Assembly: GCA_023052935.1 (NCBI GenBank)
Contig: CM041294.1
Coordinates: 102,580,116-102,644,115, forward strand
DNA: 64,000 bases
Reading direction: 5' to 3'
Origin: Piezodorus guildinii
Taxonomy: Eukaryota; Arthropoda; Insecta; Hemiptera; Pentatomidae
This document shows positions 22,956 through 34,217 of the stretch, one piece after another. The stretch's first letter is position 1. Each line of letters begins with the position of its first letter. Under the pieces are notes generated by a model. That model searched no databases and was not told the DNA's origin. It saw only the letters and a list, made by a program, of their open reading frames with translations. A program made the translations under genes and the position numbers.

Positions 22956-23289
22956 TTATTTATGTTTCAAAAACAAGATTACAAAAAGCAATCTACTTAA
23001 TACACTTCCTCGCGAATTACTTTTTAATATAAAAGTAGTAATGCTTTATTATAATACTGATATTTTTTAAAATTATGATTCTATCTGCAAAATAAGCAAC
23101 GGAAGAATACAAATGTCACAGTCCCGGCAGAATGCATTATCAAATCCAAACATAATTTTGGAAGTAAACAAATATAGTTTAAGAAAATAATAGTAACTTC
23201 CTCTTTGTAACTATTAATTTTAAGGCAGATTAATAAAATGAAATTAAACCACCATTTTACTAACATCTTTTTATAAGTTGCTAGTGATG

Positions 23290-23460
23290 CAATTTGTATG
23301 AGGTGTCATTTGTGTTTAAAAAAAAAAATCTCAGTCTGACTGATTTAGAGTTTATCGCTTTGGAAATTTTATTATATCGAAACGAAAATTTAATTAGCAG
23401 AAAATATTTTAAGTTCATAACGTATTTTTATTATTATGGTTATTCACTGGGATAAATAAT
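23290..23460 (+). repeat. fragment of a dispersed repeat (family at 30.7 and 49.7 kb)
   Basis: The order TCAGTCTGACTGATT, GAGTTTATC, GAAACGAAAA, TAGCAGAAAATATT follows the same order as 30745-30850. It is diverged and lacks both ends of the family. Confidence 0.45.
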
Positions 23461-23479
23461 TAACATTTTGTTTTTCTCT

Positions 23480-24025
23480 TTAGATCTATATTCACGCCTG
23501 TCAGAATGTATCTGGCAATCAGCAAATGTGCTGTACAAATTGAGATCAGGCATGGTAGGTATGAAGAAGGAAAATGCCCAGCAGCACCCCTTCCATGGCT
23601 TTATTTTATCCGAGGAGGTCCCTCATCCAGCCTCTCTTTAGCCTTTTTCTGACTGGCATTTCAGCTATTGACATGTCGTTAATCAGTCTATTGTCGTGTC
23701 CGTTAAGTTTACTGTGAAAACGAGTATAGAGTGTTCGTATATGTTGGTCAACTGTTGGTTGTTGTAAGTCCGTATGTAGGGTTCTGTTGGTTACGTACCA
23801 AGGAGCTGTCGCTATCAGTCTTAAAATTTTGGATTGAAATTATTGCATTTTGTATGTGAGTCTTTTTTGCTGAACCAAAAATCTGTGAAGCATAAGTCCA
23901 TATTGGCTTAAGAAGGTATGTGTATGTATTCAGTTTCTGTCTAATTTTTAATTTTGAAGATTTAGATAAAAGTGAGTATAGTACTTTCAGTCGGTGGTTA
24001 AGAGTCTGTCTTTTCATCTTGACAT
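23480..24025 (-). mobile_element. Jockey-type LINE 3' end, family J2, copy 1
   Basis: On the minus strand the frame from 24044 to 23748 reads SPHVKMKRQTLNHRLKVLY, LKPIWTYASQIFGSAKKTHI, then shifted frames give HIRTLY-RFHSKLNGHDNRL, RLKRGWMRDLL and a short 3' end. The element end is TGACAGGCGTGAATATAGATCT near 23483-23505. The same end occurs at 35101 and 37085. The 5' break is near 24025, where similarity to the 37.6 kb copy stops (GACATGTGG). No RT core, so it is a 5'-truncated copy. Confidence 0.78.
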
Positions 24026-24254
24026 GTGGACTAATGAGTAACATAAATCAAAATTAATTAAGTTTGTTTATTTGTTATATTAAAGTGAAGCACAGATAAC
24101 GGAAATTTTCAATTTTCCCATATAAAGAAACTTGATTGATATGTATTCGAAAACTACATAAATAACAATGGTTCCTTTTGTATTCAGTTTTATACTATTT
24201 TATATTTAAATTACATTTTAAAAGTTAAATTAAGTTCCATATGATTTTTATTTC

Positions 24255-24828
24255 AGTGAAACATCTGTTTTCATTAAAGATACAACTATCTCAATCCTAC
24301 GCACGCCTCACAGACATTGCAACACCACCTAACACAATTTCGAGATTGTTGCAAACTTTAGAAATTTGACTTAAACAAGAAAAGTAGCAACATATTACTT
24401 TTACTCTTCGACAGGAAACCTGCCCTCGAGCATATCTTGACAACATCCAAATTCGACAGACATTCGCAATAAGATATCAAGGTTTGAAATTCCTCCGAAG
24501 AATCACATTGGGCCCACACATCAAGAACGAACAGATAACGCTAAAAAAACACTCCGTATACTCACTACTCTCAAGATGTTCAAAATTAAATCTTATACAT
24601 AAATTGAACACTTATACTTAATTAATGAAGCTCATTTGGACTTACGCTTCGCAGATATACGGGGCTGTCGAAAAGATACACGTACATAAAATTCAAATTT
24701 TTCAATCCAAAACTTTAGAACTATTAAAAATTCATCACGATATGTTATCAACATTTCTTTACATACAGACGTTCACATGCCAACGGTTAACGAACAGATT
24801 AGGATCCTATACAAACGTTACTTACATA
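24255..24828 (+). mobile_element. decayed Jockey-type LINE, 5' part, split by a mariner
   Basis: Decayed frames show DNIQIPQTFAIRYQGLKFL, GPHIKNEQITLKKHSVYS and KLIWTYASQIYGAVEKI (24625 on), the region after RT motif C. Reading stops at the mariner boundary at 24828 and resumes at 25729 with GLPKSQTTPAEALKEA-like text. Several frameshifts and stops show it is older than the mariner. Confidence 0.7.
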
Positions 24829-25728
24829 TTGGGTTGATGCAAAATTAATGCAGGTTTTTAGTAGGTATTGTAAATACGCCATATCTTTACTTTAACCATA
24901 TATATTTAATCAAAATAATTTCCATATGAATCAATGCACTTTTGCCAACGTTCAACAAGCTTTCTTATTCCACCAGAAAAAAAATCCGAATCCCTGGACT
25001 CAATGAAATCACGAAAAGAATTTTCAATGTCGTCCTGGTTTTGAAAATTTTTCTCCCTCAAAAAGTTGTCCAGAAGCCTGAAAAAGTGGAAGTCTGTAGG
25101 AGAGAGGTCAGGTGAATAAGGCGGATGTTGGAGAACTTCGTAGCCCAACTCGTGCAGTCGTCGAAGCGTTGGTTGTGCAACGTGTGGTCTGGCGTTATCG
25201 TGGAGCAGGATCGGCCCCTTCCGATTCATCAATGCTGGGCAAAGACGTTGCAATTTTTGAGTTCCGAGTTCCGCCGCCATTTCTCGTGTGGTTTTGGTTG
25301 GGTCTTCTTCCACTTTTGACCTCAGCTGGTCGTTGTCCAGAGCAAGATGACAGGCCCCGACCTTCCTTGTCTTCGAGGTCGAAATCTCCTCTGCGAAACT
25401 TCTGGAACCAACGCTGCACCGTGCACTCATTAATAGCCCCCTGACCCCAAACTTCATTAATATTACGAGCCGTTTGCGCAGCGCTGCGCCCTAATTTAAA
25501 TTCGTAAAAATAAATTTGACGAAAATCGCACTTTGACATTTTCGATTCAAGACCTTTGAACACACTGAACAAAACGATTTTACTAAACAAATTCATGGTG
25601 AAAGAGAGGGTATTAGATAAGGTTTGTTTTGGTATAATAATGATCAATGTTAGGATTAGCTTTGTTTACACAATTGGAATTAAGATATTGCAATAGAGGA
25701 AACCTGCATTAATTTTGCATCAACCCAA
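24829..25728 (-). mobile_element. mariner transposon, perfect 29-bp TIRs, internally deleted
   Basis: The ends are perfect inverted repeats of 29 bp (24829-24857 and 25700-25728) starting TTGGGTTGATGCAAAATTAA, each next to TA (24827-24828, 25729-25730). They resemble the ends of Hsmar1/cecropia-type mariners. The element is 900 bp, against about 1.3 kb for a full copy. The minus-strand transposase has lost its middle: residues run from REMAAELGT straight to QKLQRLCPALMNRKGPILLH. It was inserted into the LINE remnant described at 24255-24828 and 25729-25996. With intact TIRs it may be mobilised in trans. Confidence 0.92.
24906..25539 (-). pseudogene. mariner transposase, central deletion plus frameshift
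   Basis: The N-terminus reads from about 25539 on the minus strand: MSKCDFRQIYFYEFKLGRSA, then NINEVWGQGAINECTVQRWF and GDFDLEDKEGRG, after which the frame shifts (near 25390). In the second frame DNDQLRSKVEEDPTKTTREM precedes the deletion, then RKGPILLHDNARPHVAQPTL, HPPYSPDLSPTDFHFFRLLD and LVERWQKCIDSYGNYFD to the stop by 24906. The HDN aspartate and the D34D-type third residue are present; the first aspartate region (normally DEKW) is deleted. About 130 residues are missing. Confidence 0.88.
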
Positions 25729-25996
25729 TATTAATAAAATACATGGCCTGCCAAAAAGCCAGACAACACCCGCAGAAGCCTTAAAAGAAGCTGGATGAGA
25801 GAGCTCCTAACATAATTGCCAATTAGGAAATACGAAAGGCAGAGGTGTACTGGTGCATCCTTTCATGCGTATCACGTCAACATCAATGCGTACCACAACC
25901 TCAATTTTATTGTATTTCACATTTACTGATTGTCAACCGCATCATAAATGTTGATAGATATATAGCAAGATAAAAAAAAAAAAAGAAAAAGAAAAA
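25729..25996 (+). mobile_element. decayed Jockey-type LINE, 3' part after the mariner
   Basis: Continues the element at 24255-24828. The 3' UTR ends with an A-rich tract (25970-25996). Joining 24828 to 25731 restores the alignment across the TA site, which shows the insertion order directly. Confidence 0.65.
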
Positions 25997-26992
25997 AATT
26001 ACGTACTACATTGAAAATAAGAAACCGAATTATTGGAAGGATTACAATTAATATTTAAATAAATAAATAGAAATTGATGTAAAAAAAAGTTATATATTTA
26101 TTATTCAAACCATTGGTCCTGTATTCTACGAATCGAAATATAATGATGAATTGAATAAAGATTTTATTTAATCAAAGTCTTAAAAAAATCCCGCGTTCTT
26201 TCAATTGATGTTAACAATTCAATAATTCCGATTTCCGGATCTATATATTTATTATTTTGAATACAAACAAATCACATAAATAAAAAGCTAACATTTAAAT
26301 CAAGTTGAAAAGTTTCAACAGTGTTTCTTATTTAATTTTAAACAAAATATCACTATAAGAAAATAGGAGAAACAGAACTGGTATATAGGGAGGTAAGAAG
26401 CATATGACTAACAATGTAAAAAATGTTAAATTGTAATATATATGTGCCCATTTTCTCTGTTATTTTTTCTATTAAAATGTATAGGAATTTTAAATGATTA
26501 GCACATATATTGTAATTAATAAATTAACCTCTGAATTTTCGAGGCTGTAGAGATATAGACCAAGTGTATAACATTTCGCCCAAGTTACTTTCTCAAATCT
26601 AAAACAATAAGTCTGACAAGAAAATAAAAATAAAAAAAATTAGTCGTGATGGGCCTTTTCAAACATTATACAGAAACAAAGTTTTGACAGCTGTTGAATA
26701 ATTCATGAGCTTTCATTTTTGTAAAAAAATATATTAACTTTTTTAGCGCTACGGTCAAAACTAAATAAATACTACATTTAAGAAAAAAAGCACGTTTATT
26801 TATTGTATTCAAGTGTTGTAATATGGTATATGTATTACATGTACCATGAATCGTTATTAAATATTCCTCCTATTTATACTAACAAAATTAGATAGTAATA
26901 TCTATATCTGAAGTAAAAAAAAAAAAAAATGAAAATAAATAATTAAATTGTGTGATTTATATACATTTTCTTTACTTAACACGAGTTTGTGA

Positions 26993-27048
<56 letters not shown>

Positions 27049-27660
27049 GTGGTCTTTTGTAGTATTTATGTAATTTTAGCATAAATGTTCATAAACCGTT
27101 TTAAAAGCATGATGTAACTTAAAGTTAAAATTTAAATAATATCGAAAATATCATTAAAACAACAAAATTGAATGTTTAAATTATTGGTGCGTAAACCCCA
27201 CTTACATTATTTTAATGTTTTTCCACGAATATATTTCCTCTGATTTCATTTTAAATATTCAACAAACGAGAGCATCGATAACATCAATCATTGGGACCCC
27301 GTTCACTTAATTATGATCTCATTCATGTTCTGCTCGGAACAATTTGGATCAGTGTGATTAATAGTTTTATCCGTTGCAGAATTGTGTTCCAGGAAGCGTT
27401 GATAGGGATTTAATTTATTGCCTTTGGATATTCTCTACTGATTGCTATGACTGCACGCTTCTGTTTTCAAAGCAGGAAAACATTTTCTGATTGAGTTAGT
27501 GGATACTTTTAATTATCTTTAAATTTTAAATAAGAAGAGAAGGAAAATAATAATATAATAAGTTTTTTTTGGAATTTTTAAATCTTCAGATCTTCTGAAC
27601 CGTAATCAGAACTATAATTTTCTGTTAGTATAAATATTATGTACTATTATAATATTCAAG
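25997..27660. repeat. (AT)n microsatellite at 26998-27044; otherwise no gene
   Basis: AT-rich sequence. 27250-27460 is GC-richer but shows no convincing open frame. Confidence 0.6.
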
Positions 27661-27664
27661 GGTT

Positions 27665-27857
27665 CACCCATGGTGTAGGCCTAGCATAACAACTTTCTAT
27701 ACCCAAGGTCACAGCTTCGTACCAGATGTCAGGTTATCGTTAAAGAACCCCATGGTAATAAAACCTGGATAAGCAAAATTTAGGACTCCTGTAGCATCGT
27801 TCGATTAGCCAAAGTAGCATAAAGTAACGTTAAAGAAATTAACAAATATGGTTACTA
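27665..27857 (+). repeat. tRNA-derived SINE, same family as 57.8 kb
   Basis: The head reads GGTGTAGGCCTAGCATAAC (A box, degenerate). The B-box region is damaged. The body is well matched: TCGTTAAAGAACCCCATGGT, ATAAAACCTGGATAAGC, GTAGCATCGTTCGATTAGCC and AGTAGCATAAAGTAACGTTA, in the same order as the 57762 copy. Part of the body after the B box is missing. Confidence 0.65.
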
Positions 27858-27859
27858 CA

Positions 27860-29150
27860 AAGATTTCTTTGTTATCATGATGAGTTTAACAATCAATCAA
27901 CAGATATTGTGATTAAATCACTATAAAATATATGAAAATAATTTTCGATTGGCAAATAGCATAATTTATAGCTTTTATGTAAATCTTATACTCTGTCCTC
28001 CTATTTAATTGCATTCAGTATAAACAAAGCCTAAGAGGTTATGTATTCCGATTTTAATTCCTGACTGCTGAAAAAATTCAGAAAATTTAACTAATGGAAA
28101 AGACTCATATGAGTAATTTATCACGATTTACCAATTTAAAGACAGCAGTGCTAGCTTATATTTCTGCATCGATTAGACGAGTATAGCGATTTCGGAAATG
28201 TTAAACGAACTTAACCCAAAGATATAGGGGGTGAAGTCGAAGAATAGACCAATGCTGGCGTTATACATAAATATTTATGCGTAAGATGTCCGCCCAGTTG
28301 AAAAAAAAAAAATCGTGTTCTTCTTAGATAAGTGAAAAGATGAAAAATTAGGGCGTGAATTGCTTAGAAAAACGTTCATTTTTTTCTACTTAAGGTTTTC
28401 AAACATCTAATTTATTTGAGAAAAATATGATACAAAAATGATTGAAAACTAAAATAGCTGCTAGTTGAGGTTACTTTAGGTTTCAAACTACTTTAGAGAC
28501 ATTTATCCCATTTAAATGCTAAGTTTATCAACTCACCAGTCTTGTATTAGGATGGAATAGAATAAATGTATTTGTCTTTAGAGTGTTCCCTACACAATTG
28601 GGGCCTGGTTTGGACACATAAAATACATTGTTTAAATCTTGTACAACTATCGAAAAAGGTAAATTGACATTATTTTTTTAATAGAGTGGAGATTAAAAAA
28701 AAAAAATGTTTTAGTCTGTTTGTATTGATATTACATAGTACCGCGATCAAGTTGAATTAATGTAAATAGGCATTTCATTCCATTATTTTACTTATGTAAG
28801 TTTAAAATTACTTAATTCTCAATAAAGGTTTAGTAAACATTTTTTTTAGGCTTATCACAGATAAATATAATTTAAAATATTCATTGGAATGTAGTACTAT
28901 AGTATTTGCATATTATTGTTTACGTTAGCCAGTTTATTTGCAATTGATATGTAAGTATGTTTACTATTAACTTGTTAGCTGCTTATGATTATTAATGACA
29001 TTGGTCAGCTATTATTTTATTCGTTGATAATCAAGAACCCCCAATTTCGAATTATTAATTGTATAATACTATATTTGTTTTAATTTTCCTGAGTGTTCTA
29101 TAACGAATATTGTGAGGCATTGATTTTTTTCAGTAATGTCAACGTGTGGC
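27860..29150. other. no gene recognised
   Basis: AT-rich DNA without open frames or repeat matches that I can support. Confidence 0.5.
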
Positions 29151-29213
29151 ATATAGTAGTTTCTTAGTACTAGTACTGGTATGTACTAAGAGAAAAATAC
29201 AATGAAATTATAT

Positions 29214-30020
29214 GTGATCATTCAGATCACACAAAAATATTCACAGATGGGTCCAAAATAAATGATCAAGTTGGTTTGTCTATTGTTACACCCGTAAGTA
29301 CCCTTAAGTTTAAACTGCCTAACCTAAGTAGCATGCATACAGCGGAACTTGTAGCAATATCAAATTAAATTCATTAGGTCACGTCATGAGTCAAAGTTCA
29401 TTATATGCACCGATTCCCTATCCACCCTTAAGAGCCTTCATAATATTTGCATTTATAACCCACTAATTAATAAGATCAGAAAATATGTGGGAGATTTAAA
29501 AATACTGAAAAAAGAACTTGTGTTCTTGTGGATTCCATCCCCCGTAGGCATTGATGGTAATGAAGAAGCGGATCGGGCTGCATTGTCAAACGTCCAAATC
29601 CACCCAACTTACATCAAGGAAGACGTAAAAAATAACCTTAAGGTAAAAATATATCAGGCTTGAGAACATATGTGGTCAGAACGTAACAACACCAATAGAT
29701 TAAGAAATATCAAGCAATCTCCTCATCCATGGAATACATCATTGCGAAGTAATCGCCGCGAGGAAACTGCTTTGGCGAGACTCATCGGACATAGCAGACT
29801 CACACATCTCCATCTCATCAGGAAGCCCGTACCAATGTGTGACTTGTGTAGAGTGCCTCTCTCAATAAAACACATAATTGAGAATTGCCCCAAATTCCAT
29901 GTACTAATAGATAAACTTAACCTAGCTAGATCGTTGAGTGAGAGCTTGAAGAACTCTAGTGAAACAGTTAGTTCACTGATTAGGTTCGCCAAAGAATGTT
30001 CTCTGCTCCCAGAACTATAA
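29214..30020 (+). pseudogene. LINE ORF2 C-terminus: RNase H plus zinc-like domain
   Basis: RNase H residues appear in order: HTKIFTDGSKINDQVG (first Asp), HTAELVAI (Glu), CTDSLSTLKSL (Asp), and VFLWIPSPVGIDGNEEADRA (last Asp). The normal PSHVG His is replaced by Pro here. After an in-frame TGA (29660-29662) the frame 29670-30020 gives SNRREETALARLIGHSRLTH and then CDLCRVPLSIKHIIENC, a Cys-Cys-His-Cys arrangement conserved at the end of RNase H-bearing LINEs. A frameshift lies between the first two RNase H blocks near 29365. It is inactive. Confidence 0.8.
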
Positions 30021-30274
30021 GAAAAAAAAATAAAAATAAAAATAATAATAATTGTAATAATAAAAAAATAAATAAATAAAAATTGGAATAAATTCACTAA
30101 TTCAGAATGTGAAAAAAAAAAATAATAATAATAAAAAAAATAAACAATAAAAAAATAAATAAAAAAAAATTGAAGGAAAAATAAATAAATAAAAAGAAGA
30201 AAAAATAGTAAAACAAATCTGTTAATACAAATTTATTCGGTGCTAATAACCAAGAGGTTGAGCACCTATTCCAA

Positions 30275-30291
30275 TACCCTAACCCTAACCC
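30275..30291. repeat. CCCTAA hexamer run at the LINE 3' end
   Basis: ACCCTAACCCTAACCC is a 2.5-unit telomere-like (TTAGGG) repeat. Its position directly before the right target duplication shows that it belongs to the inserted LINE tail and not to a chromosome end. Confidence 0.75.
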
Positions 30292-30669
30292 TAGTAGTTT
30301 CTTATAGAGGAGTAATAGAGCACACTGCGAGTAAATGATAGAAGGTTTTATAAGTAGTTATATAACATATTGTACACATTTCTGTGAGTTTGATATTAAA
30401 GAAATAAACTTTTGTAAAAATCTGTTATGGAGTTTTGCGGATATGTGTTATTACTTTTTTATGTTAAAGGATTAATAAATAACTTGGATGCCGTAGAGGT
30501 GGTTGGTAGGTCAGATTATAATAGGACTGTACTGGCTTATTGTTAAGGATTCAAGATGGTTGCTGAATAGTAGTTCTTTAAATAGAGCAAGAGTTTTGAA
30601 ATATTGGTTTGGAAGATATATGTATTATTTTAAATAGTATAAAGAAGATTTTAACTTTATCTAAAATAT

Positions 30670-31560
30670 TACATACTAGTGACTCGCCCTTCCTTAGCAC
30701 GGGTGCAATTTAAATGTGATTTAGTTTATGTTTAAAACAACTTCAGTTTGACCAATTAAAAGTTAATTACTTTGATAGTTTTAGTTTATCGCAACGAAAA
30801 GTGCACTTAGCAAGAAAATATTATGTTTATTATATAACATCCATTAATTCTTATATTTAATCATCGGCAACAATTATAAACATAAATTGGTCAACAAATA
30901 AAAAATTGGTTTAGTTTATTTGTTTGTAATGTTTAATGATTCCTATTTTATTCGGTTCATTGGAAATTTAAATTGTATAAGATCTTTTTCTAAATAAATT
31001 TTAATGTATTAATGTTAATTTAGTTTTCATATAAGTACAATTTAGAGTGGAACTTCTATTTTTTGTGAAATGGTCTAGAAGTAGAAATAATTGTTATCAG
31101 TATTAGTTTAACTCAACTTTTCCTTTATTTCAGCAACATACGTACGATATGGTACATATTATTTTTTTTTCAATATCTTGACTACTGTATGAAGTATATA
31201 ACCTGTACGGTCATTATGAATCACCATAACCTCCCTAATTCACAACATTACAAATAACATTTTTGCATAAGTTTATGCCCTTATAACATCTTTCAATTAA
31301 ATTTCTCAAATTATTTTGTTGCCTAGTAATATTTCATAAAGCTTGCGCTTTCCAACGGTGTATTATACGTCTATGTTACAACATTTAGGTATAATTTTTA
31401 TGACAGTCTCAAAAATGTTATTTTTCCCGTTTAAAGAAAAGCAAAATTGCAATGAATTTTACTAATAAACCTTCAGGAAACAATGCCCTAAGGGTGGTGA
31501 AAACCGTATCAAAATTCGGAAACCAAAACGCCGTTTTCCGTTGTGACGACCTAATCTTTC
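30670..31560 (+). repeat. dispersed repeat with GACTCGCC/CACGGGTGCAATT end
   Basis: One end has GTGACTCGCCCTTCCTTAGC and ACGGGTGCAATTTAAAT, a short CCC/GGG hairpin. The other end, near 31475-31545, has TTCAGGAAACAATGCCC and GTGAAAACCGTATCAAAATT. Both ends recur in inverse orientation at 49725-50215 in a shorter version. No protein is encoded. It resembles a widespread non-autonomous repeat of arthropod genomes; the class is not known to me. Confidence 0.6.
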
Positions 31561-32715
31561 ACTGTTATGAAGCAGGTTTTAATAATTTTTATTGCCTGAC
31601 ATGCTCATTATTTTCGTATGCAATTTAATACTCGTTAATACTTTAATGGAAAACTGTTCAACCTGTCTTTTTTTTTATGACTGTGATTAACGGAGAAGGA
31701 ACAAAGAACAAAGAAAATTAAAGTATTATAATAAGCAAACAAAAAGGATCGTCATTATAGATTGTTGTGGATAGTTAAGTCTTAGTCGATCACATTTGAT
31801 TTTAGACCAGCTATAAATAAACCATAAAAGCTTTATGTGCACTACAGAAGGTATTAGAGGTGAGTTACTAACAACATTAGCTAGTAGCCAAAAAGGCACT
31901 CTAAAGTTGAGAAACAGTTATGGATGAGGGTAGTCTAACCTATAGATCTTAATTATAATTTTGCTTTGATTTATGTAGCAAATCTAATAATACATTATTG
32001 TGTTCGATGTAAAATAATCAATTATACAATATTAATTTTATTAGACAGAAATAGGAACTGGTTTTTCGTAATAGTTAAGATAGTTCACGAACAAGAAGAG
32101 CGGATAGAACGTAGATCCAGGAATACTTACTGTAGATATATTTTTTGTTCAAAACAATCTTTTTATAATTATTTTTTTTCAGAATAGCATGTTAACTTGT
32201 TAGAATTCCCCTCATGACAAATTATTGTCTAATATTGCATGCTTTAACAAATCTTTACGGTTTTTGGTACTAAAAATGTCAATAATGTCAACACTTAATT
32301 ATAATTTAAAATTTCTATAATTTTTCAGCAACTATTTTATTTTCCAAAAGAGATTTACCCAATACATACCAGCTTAACTTAAATTTTATAACTGAAAAAA
32401 TCATAATTTTCTCTACCGACTATAAATGTTGACACTACATCAAACACGATTGAGTTTAATTTTCCGCCACACAGTAAACTTGTTTGTCTAATAAATATAA
32501 ATTTGTATAGTAAAATCGATAAGGCTGTGTTGACTGAGTGAATTCTATCCGCGTAAGTAAACAATTGTTTCTAAAATTACTTGTCAGGTATCATCTTAAT
32601 GCAATCTGAACTATCCGCTTACAATCATTTTGAAACTAAAACAGATTTACATATGAAAATTTCAAACAGCCATTATTAAATAAAAATAATTTTAGGTTTA
32701 TTTAATCAATGTTGT
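31560..32715. other. no gene recognised
   Basis: AT-rich DNA. Short open frames at 31966-32187 and 32379-32564 appear accidental. Confidence 0.5.
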
Positions 32716-32719
32716 TGAT

Positions 32720-32915
32720 ACAAGATTCAAACCCTCCAAATGGTCGTAGGAATTTTCAAAAATCCTTGCTTTTTCGATCATTCGGAGGTGACGTAAAATA
32801 GTAGTCCCGAGCCGTTTGTATGTCGTTAAAGAACCCTATGGTTATAAAACCTAAATAGGAAGCATTTAGAAATCTAACTGTAGCATCGTCCGATTAGTTA
32901 AATGAAAAATGAAAA
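32720..32915 (+). repeat. tRNA-derived SINE copy
   Basis: A B box, GATTCAAACCCTCC, lies at about 32731, followed by the family body: AGTCCCGAGCCG, TCGTTAAAGAACCCTATGGT, TATAAAACCTAAATAGG and GTAGCATCGTCCGATTAG. An A-rich tail follows (to about 32920). The A-box half is absent or degenerate. Confidence 0.6.
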
Positions 32916-32919
32916 AAAA

Positions 32920-33811
32920 ACTAAGACATTTTTTAACATATTTTTATGATAAATTTTATAATTTATAATTTGGATTATCCTAGGTTCTAGTGTATAAAAG
33001 CAGCAACTAGGATGTAAGCATTTAGAAAAAAATACATTCATATTGAAATGTACTTTTATGTTTACGCACATGGTAGATTGTTTGCTTTGTGATTGTGATA
33101 GACATTTTTTGCGTCTCAGTCGGTATAACTTAAAAGCAAATTTCGCGGCAATCCTTTTCGAAATGTAACAATCCCAGACACAGGAAAAAAAAAATGTAGG
33201 GATTTATATATAATGAGGGAATTATCATTTTTTTTTTTAATTCAAGAGATAGCGTAATCGAATAAACATTACCAAAAAAAAAATAGTTGTCAGGTGAAAA
33301 TAATTAACAGTATATTTTTCAATATTTGAAAATTAAAGGCAGTTAAAAAAAAAAAAAAATGGATGTGGACCAGCAAACTTTGATGATGATAAATTTAAAT
33401 ATTTTTATTTAATTACGCATTGCTGATTTTTTTTTTTTTTTTTTTTTTAAACGCATTTACTTAATTGAAGTGAAAAACTAAATATTTATGATGTAATAAT
33501 TTATTTTCTATTCCTAAGCTTTTTGCAGAAAAAAAATAAACAAAAATATTCTAAAGTATAGAAGCCGATTCAAAAATTTGAAACAATAAAATGACATTTT
33601 AATCATTTTTGTAAAAAAAAACAAAATAAGCTATTCACATAATAAATAATATTATTTAACATTAGTGACAATGTAATTAAAATTCTGAACCAGTCATTAA
33701 TACGTATCCTGAATTCTCTCGGTTTGAGATATTTTTTTATTATATCGTATGAGCAATTATATATAATTATGATTTAAATTAATTATTAATAATAACAATA
33801 GATTCATTTTT
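32920..33811. other. no gene; AT-rich, probable intron
   Basis: Several A and T homopolymer runs (33340-33358, 33427-33448). Lies just downstream, on the minus strand, of the receptor exon, so it is probably intronic. Confidence 0.5.
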
Positions 33812-33815
33812 TAAC

Positions 33816-33954
33816 CTCTTCCCAAACCAACTGCCTGCTGACTCCTGGGCGGAGATTCATGATTTTCAGTTCCGCCGCTTTGAGAGCACCGTCAGCCGTA
33901 AATTCAATGTTGGGTTTCCCAGGTTCTCCCTCAACTGAGACGTTCTTCAGATAT
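33816..33954 (-). CDS. exon of an NMDA-type (GluN2-like) ionotropic glutamate receptor
   Basis: On the minus strand an acceptor (TTTTACCTTTACAG, ending 33955) opens a 139-bp exon that ends at a GT donor (33814-33815). After one split-codon base, 46 codons read [20 protein letters not shown], then [20 protein letters not shown] and QLVWEE. This has the layout YL-NV--EG...F--DG...L-I--L...WE-V found at the end of the amino-terminal domain of GluN2 subunits, just before the glutamate-binding S1 segment. In the family the protein is a synaptic ligand-gated cation channel. GC content and codon regularity stand out sharply from the flanks. No other exon of the gene was identified, so its introns are long; the donor (GAG/GTTAAA) is weak. 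Confidence 0.6.
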
Positions 33955-33959
33955 CTGTA

Positions 33960-34215
33960 AAGGTAAAATTGTATTATCATTAAGCATACAAATAAAAAAT
34001 AAAGTTGTTCTTAAGGTATTATTTGGATAATATATAATTATTGCTGAAATACCCTGCAATGTTAAAAAAAACATGTTTATGAAAAATAACTTAAAGGTAC
34101 TTGGAAGTACATATATATAAGAAGAAACATTCCAAAAATCACAGGATATCTTAAGCTCAATAAATACAAAAAATACATATGATTCCGTTGTATAGCAACT
34201 ATGGAAGCGTACCAG
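33960..34215. other. intron of the receptor gene (inferred)
   Basis: Lies directly upstream of the exon on the minus strand; no coding potential. Confidence 0.4.
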
Positions 34216-34217
34216 CC

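Larger units (their letters stand above)
29154..30304 (+). mobile_element. I-like LINE 3' end with RNase H, CCCTAA tail and 13-bp TSD
   Basis: The direct repeat TAGTAGTTTCTTA occurs at 29154-29166 and 30292-30304 and flanks the insert 29167-30291. The insert holds the RNase H and C-terminal zinc region of an I-superfamily LINE (29214-30020), an A-rich microsatellite-like 3' UTR (30020-30230), and ends in CCCTAACCCTAACCC just before the right duplication. It is 5'-truncated within ORF2. The tail is unlike the AACA tail of the full-length LINE at 38.3 kb, so it is a different family. Confidence 0.8.

Noticed and set aside
25112..25444. 110-codon plus-strand frame in the mariner
   Set aside because: Antisense shadow of the transposase.
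29723..30097. 124-codon minus-strand frame
   Set aside because: Antisense to the LINE C-terminus, with Ile/Phe runs from the A-rich 3' UTR.
30275..30291. Interstitial telomere from a chromosome fusion
   Set aside because: It lies inside the target duplication of a LINE, so it is part of the element's tail.
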